The notes: a model not told the origin generated them from the sequence alone. A stretch of 14,394 nucleotides of DNA from DASYYE01 sp035946955 (GCA_035946955.1 DASYYE010000537.1:1-14394), one strand, 5' to 3'. Shown: positions 1 to 5,949, counted from the first letter of the stretch. Numbers and translations: made by a program.

Positions 1-20
1 AGTCAGCAACGGAGGTCCCT

Positions 21-416
21 ATGCCGGCACTTCCCTGGACCCAGCGGCAGACGGCCGACCCAGGCCGCCAGTACGTGGCCATGGCCTCGCGCCTGCCACT
101 CAAGCGCCGCCGCTCGATTCCCGGCTTCCTGCGCGACACGCTCGCCATCCGCCGCCAACTGGCCCGCGCCGATGGGCTGGTTGGCTACGCGCTCGACGCC
201 GAGCTGGCGCACAAGACGTTCTGGACATTCTCGGTCTGGCAGGACCGGGCCAGCCTCGACGCCTTCGCCTCATCAGAGCCGCACTGGGCGATCATCCGCC
301 GGCTGCGGCCGCTGATGGCGCAGACCCGCTTCGAGTTCTTCCAGATCCCCGGTTCCGACCTGCCCCCGACGTGGGACCAGATGAAAGCGCCGGTGCGCAA
401 CCAGGACATCCCTTAG
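21..416 (+). CDS. Small ABM-like (DUF3291-like) protein
   Basis: A 131-residue soluble protein without signal peptide or membrane segment. The start is fixed by GGAGG at 11-15, five bases before the ATG. The central part (about residues 17-110) reads like a ferredoxin-like dimeric alpha/beta-barrel of the antibiotic-biosynthesis-monooxygenase superfamily. It has a strand with Tyr-Val-Ala-Met-Ala, a helix rich in Arg, a strand (GLVGYAL), the typical 'FWTFSVWQDRASLDAFASS' block followed by Pro-His, and a final strand with FEFFQI. Members of this fold include small cofactor-free monooxygenases and many proteins of unknown role, so the substrate cannot be stated. It sits alone ahead of a strong hairpin at 423-482, so it probably ends its own transcript. 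Fold assignment is fairly confident; function is unknown. Confidence 0.75.
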   Translation: MPALPWTQRQTADPGRQYVAMASRLPLKRRRSIPGFLRDTLAIRRQLARADGLVGYALDAELAHKTFWTFSVWQDRASLDAFASSEPHWAIIRRLRPLMAQTRFEFFQIPGSDLPPTWDQMKAPVRNQDIP

Positions 417-422
417 CAAAAC

Positions 423-482
423 CGCCCAGGGCCAGCACCAGCGCCCGCCTCCCGGCACCGGGGCTGGAACTGGCCCTGGGCG
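423..482 (+). terminator. Strong hairpin after the ABM-like gene
   Basis: A perfect 13-bp inverted repeat has arms at 423-435 (CGCCCAGGGCCAG) and 470-482. The loop contains further pairing: CCAGC at 438-442 with GCTGG at 463-467, and CCCGG at 451-455 with CCGGG at 458-462. It begins six bases after the stop codon of the upstream gene. No T-run follows, as is common for actinobacterial terminators. A role in mRNA 3'-end protection is an alternative. Confidence 0.6.
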
Positions 483-581
483 CCCTGGCACGGAAGTAGC
501 CTCACAACAGGGCCAAGGGGCCACTCGATCAGGTGAGTGCTGTGCCGGATGCATCGCCGGTCTGGCCAAGGGAGGAACGGC

Positions 582-1417
582 ATGCCGTGGCTGGGCAGGG
601 CGGGGAACCCTGGAGAGCGCAAGAGCGAACAGTCTGGCACAGCCAGGTTCAGCACGCGCGCCCGGGTGGTTGCCGGAGCGACGGCGGCGCTGGCTGTCCT
701 GGCGGTGCTGGCGGTGGCCTCGGTCGCAGGCTCAGGTCACCCTGCCCGGGCGGCTTCGAGGACAACCAAGGGCACTGGACACTCCCGGGCCGCCGCAGGT
801 GCACTGCCGGGAGCGCAGACGTACCCGGGAAATGCGAACCCGAACCCGTCGGCGCACCCAAACACGATCCCCGGCCCGGCCGCGCCGCCTGTCGCCCCAG
901 CACTGACGCTAGGACGGCCTGGCGCGCCGGTCACGATGGTGGAATTCGGCGACTACCAGTGCACCAACTGCGGCGCGTTCGCCCGCGACACCGAGCCGGC
1001 GCTGGTCCGCAAGTATGTCGATACTGGCGTGGTGCGCCTGGAGTGGCGCGACTTCCCGTGGGTGGACGCCCAGTCAGTGGCGGCCGCGGTCGCGGCGCGG
1101 GCGGCGGGAATGCAGGGCAAGTTCTGGGACTATCACGACTACCTGTTCGCCCACCAGTCCCCCGACGAGCACAGTGGCTTGGTCACTGGCGCCTACCTGC
1201 TGTCGGAGGCACGCCGACTGGGTCTGAACATGTCCCTGTTCGGCCGGGATGTCGCCGGCCCGGCCTGGCTGCAGCGGTCCGGGCCGACAAGCAGTTCGGT
1301 GAAGGGCTCGGCGTGCCGGGCACGCCCGCGTTCCTGATCAACGGGCGGCCATTCTTCGGTGCGCAGCCGCTGTCGGCGTTCGAGGCGGCCATCGCTGCCG
1401 CACGCAAGGGCCGATGA
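582..1417 (+). pseudogene. DsbA-like membrane-anchored thioredoxin-fold protein, frameshifted
   Basis: This would be an extracytoplasmic thiol oxidoreductase of the DsbA/thioredoxin_4 type. The start is the ATG at 582 with GGAGG at 571-575. Residues about 29-49 form an Ala/Val/Leu-rich membrane anchor, followed by a Pro/Asn/Gly-rich linker (about 60-105) and the catalytic domain. That domain has CxxC as C127-T-N-C130 in FGDYQCTNCGAF. The first frame runs on to a stop at 1337, but the expected C-terminal part (VRADKQFGEGLGVPGTPAF, with the conserved cis-Pro loop, then LINGRPFFG) is read in the -1 frame to a stop at 1415-1417. The junction is near 1276-1277. Adding one G there gives a continuous LQR-VRADKQF reading and a 278-residue protein of normal length. 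As written it would lack the cis-Pro loop and last helix. It is either a real pseudogene or a base-calling error. ccdA follows 61 bases later and is its natural electron partner. Confidence 0.8.
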
Positions 1418-1446
1418 CCCCCTCTCACGTGACTCGCCAGTTGGCC

Positions 1447-1463
1447 GGCCGCGCCGCGCGGCC
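1447..1463 (+). other. GC palindrome between the DsbA-like gene and ccdA
   Basis: GGCCGCGC and GCGCGGCC arms around a single central C form a near-perfect 17-base palindrome in the 61-base gap, 15 bases before the first possible ccdA start. It may form an RNA hairpin that lowers read-through or sets the relative expression of the two genes. No T-run follows. Very GC-rich DNA gives such palindromes by chance fairly often. Confidence 0.3.
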
Positions 1464-1478
1464 CGGTGACCTTCGCCG

Positions 1479-2342
1479 GTGGGATTGGCCGCTGTGACCG
1501 GCGTCGGGTACCTGGCCGCGTTCCTCGGCGGGATGCTGACGCTGCTGAGCCCGTGCAGCGGGTTGCTCCTGCCGGCATTCTTCGCCTATGCGTTCGCCAG
1601 CCGGGCGCGGCTGGTGGGCCGCACCGCTGTGTTCTACCTCGGCCTGGCCGGGGTGCTGGTCCCGCTCGGCATGGGCTCCTCGGCGGCCAGCATCGTGGTC
1701 TACGGCCACCAGGCCGCCCTCACCACGACCGCCGGGGTGATGCTGATTGTCCTGGGAGTCCTGCAGGTAGCCGGCGGCGGCTTCACGGTTCCCGGCGTGG
1801 CCCGGCTGCGTGCCCGGCTGCGCGGCCAATCGGTGATCTCGGTGCTCGCGCTGGGGGCAGTGTCTGGCCTGGCCGGGTTTTGCGCCGGGCCGATCCTGGG
1901 CGCGGTGCTCACCGTGGCTGCCACCTCCGGGCAGCCGCTGCGCGGCGCGGCACTGCTGGCGGTTTACGCCGCCGGGATGACCGCGCCGCTGTTCGCGCTC
2001 GCTGCCACCTGGGACCGGCTGCGCATTGGCCAGCGCCAGTGGCTGCGCGGCGCCGGCAGGCAGGTCGGCCCGCTGCGCCTGCACACCCATTCGGTCATTT
2101 CGGGACTGCTGTTCGCCGGGCTGGGCGTGGTGTTCCTGCGCTATCAGGGCACCGCCGGGCTGACCGGACTGCTGTCCCCGCCCAGCCTGAACGCCTGGGA
2201 CGACCAGCTGCAAGAAGCAGTCACCACGGCCCAGGCACACGTCCCCGACCTGGCGCTGATCGTTGCAGCGGCAGCAGTGGTGATCGCCGTCACGGCATGG
2301 CGGCTCCGCCGCGCCGGGCGGTCCGCTAGGGCTGGTCCCTGA
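1479..2342 (+). CDS. ccdA: CcdA/DsbD-type thiol-disulfide electron transporter
   Basis: An integral membrane protein of the CcdA family, which passes electrons from cytoplasmic thioredoxin across the membrane to extracytoplasmic thioredoxin-like proteins for cytochrome c assembly or disulfide reduction. Both redox cysteines are visible. C26 lies in the LSPC motif (LTLLSPCSGLLLPAFF) of the first helix, and C135 lies in GFCAGPILG, equivalent to the second conserved Cys-x-Gly-Pro of the family. About six hydrophobic segments form the core. The C-terminal part (about 210-287) adds a loop with AWDDQLQEAV and one more helix, slightly longer than minimal CcdA. The GTG at 1479 and a GTG at 1494 are both possible starts; neither has a strong ribosome site. 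The upstream DsbA-like protein (frameshifted here) is the probable partner. The stop lies 17 bases inside the convergent propeller gene. Confidence 0.85.
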   Translation: MGLAAVTGVGYLAAFLGGMLTLLSPCSGLLLPAFFAYAFASRARLVGRTAVFYLGLAGVLVPLGMGSSAASIVVYGHQAALTTTAGVMLIVLGVLQVAGGGFTVPGVARLRARLRGQSVISVLALGAVSGLAGFCAGPILGAVLTVAATSGQPLRGAALLAVYAAGMTAPLFALAATWDRLRIGQRQWLRGAGRQVGPLRLHTHSVISGLLFAGLGVVFLRYQGTAGLTGLLSPPSLNAWDDQLQEAVTTAQAHVPDLALIVAAAAVVIAVTAWRLRRAGRSARAGP

Positions 2343-3399
2343 GGATCACGCTGCCAGGTGTGGACGGGTGACCTGCGGTGGCCCATGCCGATGCGGTGCC
2401 CGGCACCTGGGTGAGGTCAACGGGCATCAGGGTTTCGCCGTTCAGGGTCGGCAGCGTGACGCGGGTCCACTGGCCGTGGCTGTAGTGGAGGAGATGGGCC
2501 TGCGGGGGGATGGCCAGCGATGTGACGGCCCAGAAGCCACCGTGCCCGTCGGGAGTGGCCCTGCCCAGCTCGAACCCGGAACCGGGAACGCCTATCCGGT
2601 GCCAGGCGCGCCCGTCCCAGCGCATCACCGCAGGGAAGAGCCGCTGTGCCTGACCGCTGCCGATGGACGCGCCGCCGAACGCCCATACGTCGCTGGCTGA
2701 CAGCACTGCGAACGAGTTGGCGCCGAAGATGTGCAGCTTGCCGTCTGGCAGCGTGATGAGCGGGCTTGGCACGCGCTGCCAGGCTGTGCCGTCCCAGTGG
2801 GTGATGAACCCACCGTCACCGGGGTTCCCGAAGCCCGAGGCCCAGATGTCGCTGGGCGAGAGCGCGCTCGCCGAGCAGATCTCCCCGTAGGTCAGCGGGT
2901 AGCGGTGCCAGCCGTGCCCATCGAAGTGCACCGCGCCGACGCCGTCGCTTTCGCCCGGGCAGCCAAACGCCCAGACATCGCTGGGACTGAACACCACCGT
3001 CGCGGTCACATCGCCGGGCATGACCCCCCGGCTCACCGACCAGCGAGAGCCGTCCCAATGGATCAGCCACCCCATGTCGACACTGAACGCCCACACGTTC
3101 GTGGCCGACGACGCCCCGATGGCGCGGATCGTGCCGTTCAGCCCACCCGGCAGCCGCGCCGACCGCCACGACCGCCCATCCCAGTGCACCACCTGCGGCA
3201 CCAGCCCGGTGGCGACCCGCGAGCCAGCAGCCCACGCGTTACCGGGCCCGGTGGCAGTGATGGGAACCAGGGAGCCGCCTGGGTCGTCGTAGCCGATCCG
3301 CCAGCCCGGCGTGCCCGCCGCGCCAACGGCCGGGAAGCTAGCCGCCGTCCCCAGCAAGACGGCGGCACCGGCCACCACCCACCTGACCAGACCGCTCAT
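2326..3399 (-). CDS. Secreted seven-bladed-propeller-like protein with WDG repeats
   Basis: A 357-residue exported protein. Residues 1-28 form a signal peptide (RW, hydrophobic core VVAGAAVLLGTAA, AVGAA cleavage region). The mature part is built of repeats of about 40-60 residues. A 'xxWAxG/S' strand occurs at W56, W103, W143, W186, W239, W290 and W339, and an '[HR][WFY][DS]GxxW' turn occurs near 72, 114, 158, 201, 260 and 305. That gives seven of the first motif and six of the second. The N-terminal PGWRIG may supply the missing closing strand, as in velcro-closed beta-propellers. C146 and C175 could form a disulfide. The start has GAAGGGGG seven bases upstream on the minus strand. Function is unknown; such proteins usually bind carbohydrate or protein ligands outside the cell. 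It is downstream of the acidic gene on the same strand and overlaps ccdA tail to tail. Confidence 0.8.
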   Translation of the reverse strand: MSGLVRWVVAGAAVLLGTAASFPAVGAAGTPGWRIGYDDPGGSLVPITATGPGNAWAAGSRVATGLVPQVVHWDGRSWRSARLPGGLNGTIRAIGASSATNVWAFSVDMGWLIHWDGSRWSVSRGVMPGDVTATVVFSPSDVWAFGCPGESDGVGAVHFDGHGWHRYPLTYGEICSASALSPSDIWASGFGNPGDGGFITHWDGTAWQRVPSPLITLPDGKLHIFGANSFAVLSASDVWAFGGASIGSGQAQRLFPAVMRWDGRAWHRIGVPGSGFELGRATPDGHGGFWAVTSLAIPPQAHLLHYSHGQWTRVTLPTLNGETLMPVDLTQVPGTASAWATAGHPSTPGSVILRDQP

Positions 3400-3507
3400 C
3401 GCAGAACCCCCTTCGCCGCGACGTCGTTGGGCCTCATCTGCGCTCAGCGCAGCAGCCTCAGCGGCATCATCGCCGCAGCCTCTGGAGAAACTCTGGAGGG
3501 TTCTGCG
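3400..3507 (-). promoter_or_regulatory. Possible RBS-masking 5' leader structure
   Basis: A perfect 10-bp inverted repeat joins 3400-3409 and 3498-3507. In the minus-strand mRNA the proximal arm GGGTTCTGCG abuts the ATG of the propeller gene and includes the end of its purine-rich ribosome site, so pairing with the distal CGCAGAACCC would hide it. Between the arms lie a hairpin CTGCGC-TCA-GCGCAG (3438-3452) and a GCGGC/GCCGC pair (3461-3465, 3472-3476). The direct repeat CTCTGGAG at 3480-3487 and 3491-3498 has an 11-base period and could be a regulator site. The transcript start is not known, so the structure is a hypothesis. Confidence 0.35.
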
Positions 3508-3543
3508 GGCACTGTCCGTGGCACCGGCCCGACTTCTGGCTCG

Positions 3544-3720
3544 TTACCGGTCGTCTTCGCCGTAGGGGACTTCCTGGCGCTGTTCGAGCACGTCGGCTTC
3601 GGGCTCATCGTCGGGTATATCTGCTGGCGTCGAGGGTTGCTCGCGGTCCTCGGCGTCGTGGTCGGCATATTCGTCGTCGGCGTACTCGTCTTCGGGGTTG
3701 CTGTCGGTGCCGGATGTCAT
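3544..3720 (-). CDS. Small acidic actinobacterial protein (58 aa)
   Basis: A 58-residue, very acidic protein: 23 Asp/Glu, about 40 %. It has a tandem five-residue repeat (DEYAD DEYAD) at 11-20 and a C-terminal block DEPEADVLEQRQEVPYGEDD. The C-terminal block resembles the 'P-x-A-D-x-x-E-Q-x-x-x-V...D-D' signature of a widespread family of tiny actinobacterial hypothetical proteins; this is from memory, not a search. The whole chain is probably disordered and cytoplasmic. A longer in-frame extension upstream is possible but runs through non-acidic, low-quality sequence that crosses the HAD gene start, so the ATG at 3718-3720 is preferred. There is no clear ribosome site, so it may be leaderless. 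Function is unknown. Confidence 0.65.
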   Translation of the reverse strand: MTSGTDSNPEDEYADDEYADHDAEDREQPSTPADIPDDEPEADVLEQRQEVPYGEDDR

Positions 3721-3733
3721 GACTGTGAGTCTT

Positions 3734-3758
3734 GTTTGCAGGTGCCCTGAACGCAAAC
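3734..3758. promoter_or_regulatory. Inverted repeat in the divergent acidic/HAD gap
   Basis: GTTTGC at 3734-3739 and GCAAAC at 3753-3758 form an inverted repeat with arm centres 19 bases apart. It extends outward to 7 of 8 matching positions (TTGTTTGC against TCGTTTGC). It lies in the only 51 bases separating two divergent genes, where an operator serving both would be expected. The arms are A/T-richer than the surroundings. No regulator is identified. Confidence 0.3.
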
Positions 3759-3771
3759 GAGGGGTGGATGG

Positions 3772-4431
3772 GTGATCGAGGCGGTCGTGTTCGACCTGGA
3801 CGGTGTGCTGGTCGATTCCGAGCCGGTATGGGAGCAGGTGCGGCGGCAGGTGGTGGCCGAGTATGGCGGCCACTGGGCCCCGGACGCACAGCAGCGGCTG
3901 ATGGGCATGAGCACGGGGGAATGGGCCCGCTACCTCAGTCACGACCTGGGCACGAGCCTGCCGCCGGAGGAAGTCGCGGCACAGGTGATCGAGCAGATGG
4001 ACGCCCGGTACCGGGAACAGGTCCCATTCCTACCTGGTGCCGTCGCAGCGGTCCGGCGGCTGGCGGCGCCGTGGCCGCTGGGGCTGGCGAGTTCCTCCCC
4101 ACCCGTGCTGATCGACGCGGTCCTGGACAGTGCAGGTCTGCAGGGATGCTTCGCTGCCGCGATGTCCACCGAACAGGTTCCGCGCGGCAAGCCGACGCCG
4201 GACATCTACCTGGCGGTGGCGGGCCGGCTGGGCCGCGCCCCGCAGCGGTGCGCGGCCGTGGAGGATTCCGCGAACGGGCTCCGCTCGGCGGCAGCCGCCG
4301 GATTGCAGGTGATCGCCGTCCCGGACACGCGATACCCGCCTGGGCCCACGGCGCTCGCAGCGGCCAGGCTGGTGCTGGCCAGGCTGGACGACCTTACGGT
4401 AAAGACCGTCTCGGAACTGGCCGCCTGCTGA
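3772..4431 (+). CDS. HAD-superfamily phosphatase / beta-phosphoglucomutase-like
   Basis: A 219-residue cytoplasmic HAD subfamily IA enzyme, a family that removes phosphate from, or moves it within, small sugar phosphates and similar metabolites. All four HAD motifs are seen. D8-L-D10 (FDLDGVLVDSE) holds the nucleophile and acid/base aspartates, S107-S109 is in GLASSS, K140 is in RGKPTPDIY, and E164-D165 (VEDSANG) binds Mg2+. The helical cap occupies about residues 15-85. The 'DGVLVDSEPVW' and 'GKPTPDIYL' blocks are most like beta-phosphoglucomutase and 2-deoxyglucose-6-phosphatase relatives, but the substrate cannot be predicted. The GTG start at 3772 has GAGGGG at 3759-3764, seven bases upstream. 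Length is normal for the family. It is the only enzyme of its kind here and is followed by a 142-base gap before the coiled-coil gene. Confidence 0.88.
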   Translation: MIEAVVFDLDGVLVDSEPVWEQVRRQVVAEYGGHWAPDAQQRLMGMSTGEWARYLSHDLGTSLPPEEVAAQVIEQMDARYREQVPFLPGAVAAVRRLAAPWPLGLASSSPPVLIDAVLDSAGLQGCFAAAMSTEQVPRGKPTPDIYLAVAGRLGRAPQRCAAVEDSANGLRSAAAAGLQVIAVPDTRYPPGPTALAAARLVLARLDDLTVKTVSELAAC

Positions 4432-4573
4432 CCATGTGGCACCTGCAGAGGGCATGTGTCAAGCTCGGGGTCAGATCCCGGAGAGAACTGCATGGCACCT
4501 GTCCGGAGGCTGTCCGGTCAACGGCCGAGTTCGGCTTGGGAACAAGATGCCCGGGATTGGCAGGAGGCCGGTT

Positions 4574-4762
4574 ATGCCGCGGTTCAAGGTCCGCAAGAGC
4601 GACGATATGGACACGGCGGCCCAGGTCCTGCAGCTCGCACAGCAGACAGCGGACCAGGCGGTTGCTGAGGCGCAGCGTGAGGCGGAGAAGATCCTCGCCC
4701 GGGCTCGCCAGGAGGCTGAGCAGATCGTCGCAGACGCCAGGGCACGCGCCAAAGATCTTTAA
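4574..4762 (+). CDS. Small hendecad coiled-coil protein (62 aa)
   Basis: A 62-residue protein with an excellent ribosome site (AGGAGG at 4562-4567, six bases from the ATG), which decides this start over longer in-frame options. After a basic start (MPRFKVRKSDD) the chain is one long charged helix. Three consecutive 11-residue repeats can be laid out: 24-34, 35-45 (REAEKILARAR) and 46-56 (QEAEQIVADAR). Eleven-residue periodicity is typical of right-handed or straight coiled coils, as in ATP-synthase subunit b and the tails of DivIVA-type scaffold proteins. It might be a stand-alone helix that joins such an assembly. It has no membrane segment or catalytic residues. Its stop shares the TTAA at 4759-4762 with the convergent membrane gene. 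Real gene likely; function unknown. Confidence 0.7.
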   Translation: MPRFKVRKSDDMDTAAQVLQLAQQTADQAVAEAQREAEKILARARQEAEQIVADARARAKDL

Positions 4763-5217
4763 GCCGGTCGCTGCGCGGCGCTCCCCGAGGCTGGCCCGGT
4801 CTGGGCAGGGGTTACGGCGGTGTTGTGGTGCACCAGGTACCAGATGGCTTCGAAGACCATGCCGATGGCCAGGACCGCGAGGAACACAAGCTGCTCGTCG
4901 CCATCGATCATGCTCCTGCCGCGCCCGGCCTCGACGGCGGCGAACAGGGCGAGCAGAAGCCAGCCGAACCCGGTGATCAGGCAATGTGCTTGCCGGCAGT
5001 GCCAGAAGTTCAGCGCGCACCAGCTCCCGCCGACGAGAAAGGCGGCCGCGTCCACGGCGAGGTAGGCGGGCGAGGGAAGGGTCTGGGCGAGACCCAGCAG
5101 CCCGATCACAACGGCGAAGTATGCGACGGCTGGCAATCCACTGCGCGGCAGAAGGTGGGCGTTGCGGCGGTCCCCGGCGGCGCGGCGGCTGCTGATGCTG
5201 GTGTTCTCCATGGTCAT
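4759..5217 (-). CDS. Four-helix membrane protein with C-x4-C motif, MerR-controlled
   Basis: A 152-residue membrane protein with hydrophobic segments at about 28-46, 50-70, 83-97 and 110-129. Between the second and third helices is FWHCRQAHCLITG, with C74 and C79 spaced by four residues and H73 and H78 alongside; C67 is nearby. A Cys-x4-Cys followed by a TG turn recalls small uncharacterised membrane proteins I remember as having 'CGRxHCxxTGP', but I cannot verify the family. The cysteines and histidines could bind a metal ion or be a redox pair. The ATG at 5215-5217 has GAAGG eight bases upstream. A MerR-type promoter lies directly in front, and the merR gene precedes it on the same strand, so expression should depend on whatever that regulator senses. 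It may be an exporter, importer or metal-binding partner; no function is proven. Confidence 0.75.
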   Translation of the reverse strand: MTMENTSISSRRAAGDRRNAHLLPRSGLPAVAYFAVVIGLLGLAQTLPSPAYLAVDAAAFLVGGSWCALNFWHCRQAHCLITGFGWLLLALFAAVEAGRGRSMIDGDEQLVFLAVLAIGMVFEAIWYLVHHNTAVTPAQTGPASGSAAQRPA

Positions 5218-5255
5218 GGCTTTAGCCTTCGGTTTGTCCTGGTCATCTCCAGGCG

Positions 5256-5287
5256 AGGCTACGGTCTGCCCCCAGGGGGAGAGTCAA
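5256..5287 (-). promoter_or_regulatory. MerR-type promoter and operator of the membrane protein gene
   Basis: Read on the minus strand: TTGACT (5287-5282) is a good -35 box, TAGCCT (5261-5256) fits the TAnnnT form of a -10 box, and they are separated by 20 bases. The spacer CTCCCCCTGGGGGCAGACCG contains a dyad centred on the C5-T-G5 core. Promoters activated by MerR-family proteins have overlong 19-20 bp spacers holding the operator dyad; normal sigma-70-type promoters have about 17. The -35 overlaps the merR stop codon. Transcription would start near 5249 and read the membrane protein gene. Confidence 0.75.
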
Positions 5288-5724
5288 GGACAGCAGGCCC
5301 GGAAGTGCGGGTCGAGGGTGCGGAAGTCGGCACGGCCGGCGAGCTGGTCGGCAAACTGCGACTGGTAGTCATCGATGCGCCCCAGCAGCTCACCTAGCTC
5401 GGCGATCCGGTTCTCGGTGCGGGCACGGACCGCCCTCAGCACCTCCGCCAGCCGGGGGCCGACGGGCTCTCCCGGGCACTGCAGGTAGCTGTCGGCGAGA
5501 TCCCCGATCTCAGCTATGGTCAGCCCGAGGCTCCGCAGGGTGCCAATGACAGCCACGCACCACAGCGCCTCCCCGTCGAACAGCCGGTAGTTCCCCTCGC
5601 TCCGCCCCACCGTGTAGATCAGGCCGAGATCCTCATACTCCCGCAGTGCCTTGACCGGCACCCCGGTCCGGCGGGACAGGGTGCCGATTGTCATCACCGT
5701 GGACTGGGCGCTCCTCGGTGTCAT
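5284..5724 (-). CDS. MerR-family transcriptional regulator with C-terminal cysteines
   Basis: A 146-residue regulator. From M11 the sequence is a classic MerR winged helix-turn-helix: MTIGTLSRRTGVPVKALREY (helix-turn-helix), EDLGLI, GNYRLFD (wing), then GTLRSLGLTIAEIGDLADS. A long dimerisation helix (about 88-120) follows. Cysteines are C56, C83 (start of the dimer helix), and a C144-C145 pair at the extreme C terminus after H140. In ZntR-like zinc sensors a Cys at the helix start and a Cys-Cys pair after it bind metal, so metal or thiol sensing is plausible but not shown. The start at 5724 is chosen because GGAGGG lies six bases upstream on the minus strand. The MerR promoter between it and the next gene strongly suggests that gene is its target. 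Confidence 0.88.
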   Translation of the reverse strand: MTPRSAQSTVMTIGTLSRRTGVPVKALREYEDLGLIYTVGRSEGNYRLFDGEALWCVAVIGTLRSLGLTIAEIGDLADSYLQCPGEPVGPRLAEVLRAVRARTENRIAELGELLGRIDDYQSQFADQLAGRADFRTLDPHFRACCP

Positions 5725-5749
5725 CGCAAACCCTCCACAAACACCCGTA

Positions 5750-5784
5750 CCCCTTGTGCCCGCCACCATTCTCTCGACAAGGGG
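5750..5784. promoter_or_regulatory. Inverted repeat upstream of merR
   Basis: A perfect 8-bp inverted repeat, CCCCTTGT (5750-5757) and ACAAGGGG (5777-5784), lies 25-60 bases upstream of the merR start in the divergent gap with the secreted repeat-protein gene. Arm centres are 27 bases apart. It could be an operator for merR or for the divergent gene. It does not closely match the MerR operator at 5262-5281, so autoregulation by the same protein is uncertain. The rest of the 225-base gap shows no clear promoter boxes. Confidence 0.3.
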
Positions 5785-5949
5785 CGCGTGGGTTGAACCG
5801 CCGGGTAGTCGCAGCCGTTGGTCATGTGGGGTTCTCGAAGGAGGGGGGGCGCCTGCTGTGCCCACCCGTCGTCAGCGCCGGGTCGTCGGCGCCCGGGTTC
5901 GCTACCGACTCCTGTCGTCTATCCAGATCCAGCTGGGAGAGATTCCTTC

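Noticed and set aside
582..1417. Programmed -1 ribosomal frameshift in the DsbA-like gene
   Set aside because: No slippery X-XXY-YYZ heptamer or obvious downstream pseudoknot was seen at the junction; a base deletion or sequencing error is simpler.
1425..2240. Long open frame on the minus strand under ccdA (about 270 codons)
   Set aside because: Composition is Gln/Gly/Arg/His-rich with no domain pattern; it is the antisense of a clear CcdA whose Cys motifs are intact.
4439..4501. Direct repeat of TGGCACCTG in the gap before the coiled-coil gene
   Set aside because: Two copies of a nine-base GC-rich word 55 bases apart are weak; no promoter or RNA structure could be tied to it.
3732..4976. 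414-codon plus-strand open frame across the HAD and coiled-coil genes
   Set aside because: It is in the wrong frame for the HAD motifs and coiled coil, and its content is Arg/Gly/Ala-rich shadow sequence.
5725..5865. Longer N-terminus for the MerR regulator (extra 47 residues)
   Set aside because: GGAGGG six bases before the ATG at 5724 and the usual MerR length favour the short form.
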